Assembly: GCA_036362985.1 (NCBI GenBank)
Contig: JAYGXS010000002.1
Location: 84,205,927-84,269,926, forward strand
Source: Ligula intestinalis
Taxonomy: Eukaryota > Platyhelminthes > Cestoda > Diphyllobothriidea > Diphyllobothriidae
DNA length: 64,000 nt
Direction: 5' to 3'
Shown: positions 57,640 to 64,000 of the stretch, piece by piece
How the letters are laid out: every line of letters begins with the position of its first letter
How positions within the stretch are numbered: position 1 is the first letter of the stretch
The notes under the pieces: generated by a model
Told to the model about the DNA's origin: nothing
The model's input: the letters and a program-made list of their open reading frames with translations, nothing else
Database searches by the model: none
Translations under genes and position numbers: made by a program

Positions 57640-58820
57640 TGAACGCTTAGAATCCAGGACAGTGAATCAACTATAGCCCTACAGCAAACCTTAATGCCAG
57701 ACATTAAAATTACCCCAACCATAGGCCTTAAACTAACCCTATCCGAAAAGACAGGTTCTGCAAGACACATATGCTTAATCTCTCCAGCGCCGGACATAAG
57801 CTCTCGAGGATAGGTATGCAGTTCGCCTCACCTTTACTGAATTCCAGAAGGCCCTTGACACTCTGCCTCAGCAAAGATTGCTGTACAAGCTTAAGCAAAT
57901 GGAAATCAGACGCGACTCCCTTAAATGGATCGAAAACTTCCCTATGGGACGGCGCCAGGTCTTGTGCATCAGCCAAGCGAATTCAAGTTCTGCTGCGGTC
58001 GAGGATGGAGTCTCTAGGGTTCAGCACTAGGACCTAACTTGTCTTATATATATGCGCGACTGTATTGGAGAATTGGACTGTAATGCAGCTGTGCTTGCTG
58101 AAGACATGAAAAGCTGGGGCTGAATCCAAAGCCCTGTCACGAGGATAGACCGTAGATAAATTTAAACCGATGGGATGAAGGGTCAAATTGTTGGCTTCTC
58201 TGGTTCAACGTTGATAGTGTACAATACTTCGCCCAGGCAACATAACCAACTCCAACAACAGTAGGAGCTACTTTATCGACGGTGCAGTCTTGTAAAACGT
58301 GGAAATCCAAACGGACTTCAATGTGCTGACGACTACTTCCTTAAAACAACATCGCAGTGCTTGAGAGTGGCACAGAGTTCAGTGTCTATACTGTACGCTA
58401 ATAAGAGAGCCCTTATGGATGTTGATAAAGATCTATTTCCCCAAGATTTTCGGAATATTTGTTAGGCAGTATTGCAAAGATGCTATGAAACCTTAGAAAC
58501 CCCGAAGAGTTTAAGATAAGAATAATCTCGAAAAACTCTACAGAAGAGCCACAAACTGTTTATGCATGTGAAAACGGGTGACTTTAGTTAACTCTTTTAA
58601 AGTAATAGCATAGTGAATTAGGAATAACTTCGAATCTGAAACGAGCCCGAGGGGCGATCGCAAGTTATTTAAGACACTCGAATGAAACTAATAACTGCTC
58701 GGATGTTACGCCGTTGTCACCGATAAAACAAAGCAGGAATTAAGCTAGGATCTGTTTCGAGAAAAGCAGGTGAATTTATTTCGCTGGTCAAGAAAGCATT
58801 TGGGCTCACAGTTTGATCCA
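57640..58820 (+). mobile_element. degenerate CR1-like RT remnant
   Basis: The plus strand reads FTEFQKALDTLPQQRLLYKL (about 57830) and RRDSLKWIENFPMGRRQVLC, matching the RT palm (F..FQKAFDTVPH.RLL.KL). A broken active-site region (58040-58120: DCIGELDCNAAVLAEDMK, where FADDMK is expected) follows, and further on KTTSQCLRVAQSSVSILY. Stops are frequent. It looks like the oldest RT copy in the window, with the active-site FADD changed to LAED. Confidence 0.75.
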
Positions 58821-58986
58821 AAGAGCTTGAACTGAACAACTACTTCTTCATAAACGGGGCATTTTGACAGAGTTGGATAATTCATTGAACACAGTTGTGA
58901 AAAATGCCGTGGCGTCGATAAGATCCGAGGCCATTACAATAAGGGGAAGGCTTTAGTACAGCCAACGCACTAGCTCTGCTTCACGG

Positions 58987-59100
58987 TGGGGGCTCGTAGC
59001 TCAGGTGGCTAGAGCGATGGTTATATTAAAGCGAGCGTGGTTACGAATCGCACCGAGGCCGCCAAAGGTTCCACAGCTGGGTTAACTGAAACACGACTTG
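58987..59100 (+). repeat. tRNA-derived SINE copy
   Basis: The tRNA-like head spans 58987-59063. It has A box TAGCTCAGGTGG, a D stem GCTC/GAGC and a B-box-like GGTTACGAATCGC with one extra base relative to GGTTCGANTCC. The following GAGGCCGCC...CACAGCTGGGTTAACTGAA matches the SINE copy near 13100. The tail end is not sharply defined. It is unlikely to be a functional tRNA because the anticodon arm does not form. Confidence 0.68.
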
Positions 59101-61360
59101 ATAATAACTTCAAACCTAATGAATAGCCAATCCACTTTATCGAGTAAGATACGCATAAGGAGAAAAGGCACCGGCCTAGGAGGCGCATTTCAAAGTCGCA
59201 GGCAGGGGATTCATCTAGCTGCGAAAGCACAACTTAGCAACTCGAAGCTTGCAACCCATCTTTGAAATATTGGAGAAGTGGCACTCAGATACCGAGTCTA
59301 GTATAAAACACTGCACAAAGATCAGGACAAGATGACTACACAGAGCTAAAGAAAACGGCGCAGACAAGGCCTGACGGGGAGAAAAAGAAGTACCAGACCG
59401 AAAACTTCCCGCAGAGGATCAACTACTGTCCATCGAGGTGATGCCTCATAACGTACGTAGTTCCCAAGCCCACCAAATATCCTCTGAAGGCTTCCGGCAA
59501 CAAAAGTAAAAAACGAGTACTCCCAGGCCGAACAGTTTAGCACGCAAGTTGCATTTTTGTTCAATTTTCTGAATTTAAAGCTTTGCAAACGGGGAGCCAA
59601 CCAAGCCTTCGGACATGTCAGCAGTTGAATAAATCAGTTTTGAAAAACCCTTTATCGTTCTTAAAAGTAATGTTCACATTCATACGGCGGTAGCTTACTT
59701 CTCTATTTGACACAAACGGAGAGCATAGCAAAAAGCCTGCAGCTAAGTAATTGGGTTCTAATGTCATATGTAAATTACGGACTGCACTTCTCGGAGTCTG
59801 GTCTTCGCTCCTATAAAATATTTGTGGTAGTGAAACAGAATTCAGAAGGTTTCGATAAAAAGACTTGCATTTGGTTTGTGAACAGACAATACCTTTGGAA
59901 GTTCTCGGAGACAATATAGGCAGCAAAAAACGACTACACCTACATTACTATTCACGTTACTTGTTGTTATTGCGCCTACTACTAGACTGCTAGCAACATT
60001 TCCGCTCTAGGAGCATATGGATATTTTCAACGTATTTAGTAAACTAGTTTATTCGTTTTGAAAAGATATTAATCGTAACAGCGCCAGCATGGAAAGCTGA
60101 GAGTTTTCCTTAGGATTCCTACGATTTGAGGAGCCGCGGAACCTGTCTTACAACTCGGCGGATGAAACATGCTATTCCGTATATTTGACTATTCGGCCAT
60201 TTCCGCATTTTCGTGTGGATAATCGAAGTGCACTTTCAGATGCTTTCAGCGGTCGATCACCGTTTGCCCTGGGCCACACTGAAAGAAGAGCTCACTTGAA
60301 GTCGCATCCAGTGCTCTACCCCCGTGCTACCAGTGGGCAGCCACTAGCTATGCAATTTGAATATTCTCGTGAGGTTGAACCAAAAGCGGAGTCTTATCTG
60401 TATTTTTGGTGGGGTTAAAGTAAATCCGGTTGTAGGCAGTAAATGGATACTTGTGCAGATAAGTTCGCACGAACATAGTCTATAGTATAAAATTAAAATT
60501 TCTATTCACTTGTTGTTTTCGGCTAACCATCGATGTCAATGTACATAGAAGACATGGGTAGAGAAAAGTGAAGGCTGAATTTGGGATATAAGTAAGTTAA
60601 AATGAAAAACTATTAGCTTAATATAAGATCGAGAACCATATGTATTTAGCAACTGCCATATCAAACAAGGTCCAATAATTTTAAGCATATACATTTTGTA
60701 AGAGAACTCACTGTACAACGCGACGGCACAAGTTTTACCAAAACTTCAATCATTGTGTGTGCAAATGTCGGATGGAACCTAAACAGTGATCCGTCAACTC
60801 CAATTGTTGTTTTAGGGCGGTTCATTCGATTCACGATGCAAGCCAGGCCTATTTTAAGTAGAAAGTTTCACTGAGAAAACATGAAGCAATAGGATTTGTG
60901 GTGAACGTTCAAATGGGTTAAAACCAAAACGGTTTACGCAAGAGACCATTCTGAAGTCACTGAATTCACTGACAGTTAATTATTGTACACCCCCTATAAT
61001 TGCCTTTCCCCTACTTTTAGTTGCTGTTTCTTACCTCTGACGACCCCTGACAGTTGACTGGCGTATACCCACTAGAATTATCCCGGTTTTACTGCTGTTT
61101 CTTATCTCTGAATATGGACTCCTGTAAGATTTCGAAAGCTCAGAACAATAAACATATTGCTCCGGTGTTCGCACTGCCTTCTTCCTTATCCATGCAAATA
61201 GCTGGAACGAAAACATTCACATCCATCCGTAAATATAAAAGTCAACAAGGCAATCACAAGTCAGATTTCAAGCACCGCACAAGCTTTCGATTAGTTAAAA
61301 CTCTCCGTTTGGAACTATGGGAGCATCCCGATTAGCACAAAAGTAAGGATTACAAGGCGG
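59101..61360. other. no supported gene
   Basis: No recognisable coding or repeat structure, apart from a short direct repeat (GCTGTTTCTTA.CTCTGA at about 61022 and 61092). Frames at 60185-60418 and 61054-61335 (+) are unrecognised. Confidence 0.35.
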
Positions 61361-61842
61361 CTATTCAGGCATCATCCTTGTATAGATAAATACCTGGACG
61401 GGTTGTGACGATTTGGTAAGGAAGTACGATTATTTTCAACTCAGCTACCTCTGCATAGTACCGAAAGCGAAGGAGCCAAAAAAGCAAAAATTCCGAAATC
61501 CTAGAAAGATCCGGTGTCCTCTGTATCAGCGTCAGGCTAAGACAGATACAACTGCAATGGAGCGACCATCATAAAGACAGATGTTTAGCACCTGCATAAG
61601 CGGCTATTCTACAGCGATGTATCCATGAGTAATCCCATACGAATTAATTAAAACGTGTCGTCACAAGAACACCCTGAAGGCCTCACCTAATCCCCTACAA
61701 ACCAACCCGGATACCAAGGAGTACTTCGCGCAAGCTGGACAGGCATAGCACACTGTCATAAAGACTGGAACAGTAATTCTCGAAGTAAACCGAATACCTA
61801 GAGCAAAGGCAGAAGGAGAGGCCCGAGAGATTCAAGTGCTAT
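61360..61842 (+). mobile_element. RTE-like element C-terminal remnant
   Basis: The plus strand reads, with frameshifts, RLFYSDVSM, RHKNTLKASPNPLQTNPDT and a following EYFAQAGQA. It continues VIKTGTVILEVNRIPRAKAE and GEAREIQ. This pattern (KDTLKASLK..QI.P..WE.LAQDR, then VK.G...YE.NRI..AKAKREARK) is the conserved C-terminal tail of an RTE-type element family common in flatworms. It is a different family from the element at 7721-11234. It ends where the foldback arm begins. Confidence 0.55.
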
Positions 61843-62850
61843 GGTCTTACAGTAGACACCAGAGATCACGCAACATTTCGACACAGGCGAAAGATTGATA
61901 CTCTTTCGCTACTCGGTATTGACTCAGGTTGTGATACTGATCATCCTGTAGTCTAGTCTGAAATTTATTCCGCCATGATAAGATGCGGGCTATTTAACGA
62001 GTTTCAATCTGACTACCAGCAAAAAGTTTCGATTGTAAAAACTGACTACTTAGTAGTATACCTTTTTATCATTAATTTAGACAGCCCCATATAACTTCAG
62101 ATATATTTTATGGAAAACATGCACGAAAAATTATTTCTTGCACTGGTTTGATAGCAAATTACGCCTTTTTAAAATTTTATACTCACAGAAAGTGTAGCTT
62201 TCGGTTTTAAAAAGTTGCTTTTTATGAGCTTTTCTACAATTGTGAGGTGTTTATTCATAAAACATCGTATCCGCCAACTTATTAATGCTGCCTACACTGC
62301 ATAAAATATGTTCCACATCTATTTTAATATTTTATGACAAATATGTGTTTTCTTTCTTAAACTATAAGCAAAATCGTACTTTTCCTTAAACAGAATGTAT
62401 ACGGTGCGCAGTTTCTAAACCTTGAACTCGAGTGTAGCAGTCACTAGATTAGAAGATTACTCGGCTCTTCGACAAATTTTTTAAAACAGAAAGCTACTCT
62501 TTCTTTGAGTATAAATTTTAAAGAAGGCGTAATTTTCCATCAAAAAAGTACAAGAAATAATCTTTCGTGCATGTTTTCCATAAAATATATTTGAAGTTAT
62601 AGGGGCAGTCAAAATAAATGATAAAAAGTCATACTACTTAAGTAGCCAGTTTTCACAATAGGCACTTTTTGCTGGTAGTCAGAACGAAACTCGTTAAAAA
62701 GCCCGCATCCTATCATGGCAGAATAAACTTCGAAATAGACTACATGATAATCAGTATCACATCCTGAGTTATTACCGATTAGCGAAAGAGTATCAAACTT
62801 TCGCCTGTGTCGAAAGGTTGCGTGATGCCTGGCGTCTACTGTATAATGCC
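61843..62850. mobile_element. foldback element, ~375-bp inverted arms and 255-bp centre
   Basis: The left arm (about 61843-62217) and right arm (about 62473-62850) are long imperfect inverted repeats. Blocks shared in complement include CACGCAAC.TTTCGACACAGGCGAAAG, ATCATG.TAGTC, GAGTTT.., CCAGCAAAAAGT, CCCCATATAACTTCA, TTTTATGGAAAACATGCACGAAA and AGTGTAGCTTTC. Both arms encode almost the same peptide (FRHRRKIDTLSLLGIDSGCD and FRHRRKFDTLSLIGNNSGCD; GLFNEF.SDYQQKV). The centre is AT-rich with no reading frame. No transposase, LTR or TSD is apparent. It sits directly after an RTE-like C-terminal remnant. Confidence 0.85.
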
Positions 62851-63640
62851 AACACAAACCCCTATTAAGCAGGCCATCATGTCAACTGATGCGGAAAGGT
62901 CTGGTTAGACACAGCGGGTCCAGTGCACTGTCAGGACGACCAAGTTGCCTCTCGTCACAAAAAATATCATCATTACCGCTACCATCAGCAACACAGTGAG
63001 GACACCCCTACCATTCCATCCCGATTACAGGGCGGAAATGGGCATTTCCGAATCACTTTCGGTTCAATAGTCAAAATGCTGAGGAAATCTAACATTGATA
63101 TCTGGGCACAATTGTGAGCTTACCGGCGCCTACTAAAGTGGCAGCACGATTGGAAACAGATGTGCACACATGTCGAACGATTTTTAAGTGCTCAGATCGG
63201 AACTGGGAGAGCTGAAAGGCATCGCGTAGGACGTACTCCGTGCTGTAGAAGAGGTGCGGGGGATCTCTAAAAGCGTACAAAACGTTTTCTCTTTCATATA
63301 ACTAATAGGAGAAAAGTATATAGAAGTTCAGTATCACAATCTCAGCCCTTTAATCTGTCCAATAAATCAAGATGTCTGACATAAGGCATAGGTTATGCAT
63401 TTATTTATCATAATGGCAACTTGCAGTAGCAGATCGACATAATAAGCTGCTTTGAGAATACCATTGCAAGCATGTGATCACAGCGAATGAGTGATGCCAA
63501 ATAACATTACATAAAAACGCTCTGGCTTGGTTCTATGATCTGCCAAATTTTCAGAATCCATGTATCCCACTGCAGCCAAGCGTTGTGCTAAAATGGACTT
63601 CTGCCTGTAAGTTGAACGAGTGGGGGTACTCAAAACTGAA
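62851..63640. other. no confident feature
   Basis: A Thr-rich plus-strand frame near 62960-63060 (ITATISNTVRTPLPF) could be the linker of an RTE-like C-terminus continuing from before the foldback element. The support is weak. Confidence 0.25.
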
Positions 63641-64000
63641 GTTTCTCTAGGAAAATTTGAAAACCCTTGTTCGATCAGTCTATAAATTCCTCATGAGAAG
63701 GTTCAATCGGAAAAAAACTTATGGTCACTTTCGATGTGACTTGGTTATACACATCCACCACGCTGAGTTTGACGTTGGATGTTTTTCGCAAGAAACGCAA
63801 ACGAGTAAAGTTTACTGTCCTATCCTGTGAGGAAATCAAGGGCGGTAAAATTGACATCCCGATTTCCAGTTTAATGGCACGAGCCGGTCTTTTGGCGCCA
63901 TTATGTTGGTGACAAGTTGGTTATCTTTAGGGAAAAAATACTGCAAAAGTTCCTTAACTTCCTAACCGGAACTTTTATGGGCATTAAATTCATGAGGGGA
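63640..64000 (+). mobile_element. Penelope-like element RT fragment, runs off window
   Basis: From 63721 the frame reads MVTFDVTWLYTSTTLSLTLDV, resembling the Penelope RT motif (VSFDVTSLFTSIPLDLAIE.V). The Asp is the first catalytic Asp. Later frames continue with CEEIKGGK... and, near the window edge, NFLTGTFMGIKF, where Penelope RTs have a GTPMG motif. Frameshifts occur near 63900. The element continues beyond 64000, so its extent and GIY-YIG domain cannot be judged. Confidence 0.6.

Noticed and set aside
58987..59063. Functional tRNA gene
   Set aside because: The D stem forms but the anticodon stem does not and the B box has an extra base; the shared tail with 13.1 kb points to a SINE.

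Overview
The window is eukaryotic and looks like a parasitic flatworm genome, most likely a cestode. This is an inference. The intron-containing genes encode metazoan proteins. The dominant repeats are APE-type non-LTR retrotransposons (RTE, CR1/jockey-like) plus a Penelope-like fragment, and their proteins resemble those I know from tapeworm and fluke genomes. I see no bacterial operons, rRNA or CRISPR arrays.

Host genes are few and separated by repeats. At 2.8-3.1 kb (+) lies the last exon of an ALKBH4-type dioxygenase. At 25.3-28.6 kb (+) is a small one-TM reading frame, followed 38 bp later by a two-exon gene for RNA polymerase III subunit RPC9 (CRCP). At 36.7-35.1 kb (-) are two exons of an armadillo-repeat-like protein with a long Ser-rich tail. 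At 40.4-38.3 kb (-) is a complete five-exon CDK4/6-type kinase (548 codons in my model) with a ~235-residue low-complexity tail. Splice phases agree at every CDK and CRCP junction.

The rest is a retrotransposon graveyard. 6.7-11.25 kb holds a full-length RTE element with 14-bp target-site duplications beside a separate copy of its leader. 13-25.3 kb holds a tRNA-type SINE, an RTE fragment, four CR1-type copies and a dispersed AT-rich repeat. 30-32.1 kb holds a jockey-like RT whose C-terminus carries two levels of tandem duplication. 40.8-42.8 kb and 45.6-51.2 kb hold adjoining or nested CR1 copies in which the RT active site is intact in some and mutated in others. 51.4-52 kb is a near-perfect palindrome next to a 10-N assembly gap. 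52-53 kb carries an element start with a decayed 2A-like motif and a zinc finger. 53.2 kb has an 87-bp TTAA-flanked MITE. 57.6-59.1 kb has a CR1 remnant and a second SINE. 61.4-64 kb has an RTE tail, a ~1-kb foldback element with ~375-bp arms, and a Penelope-like fragment running off the edge.

About half the window (1-2.8, 3.1-6.5, 11.2-13, 28.6-30, 32.1-34.5, 42.8-45.6, 53.3-57.6 and 59.1-61.4 kb) shows nothing I can support. All homology calls come from reading translations by eye; no searches were run.
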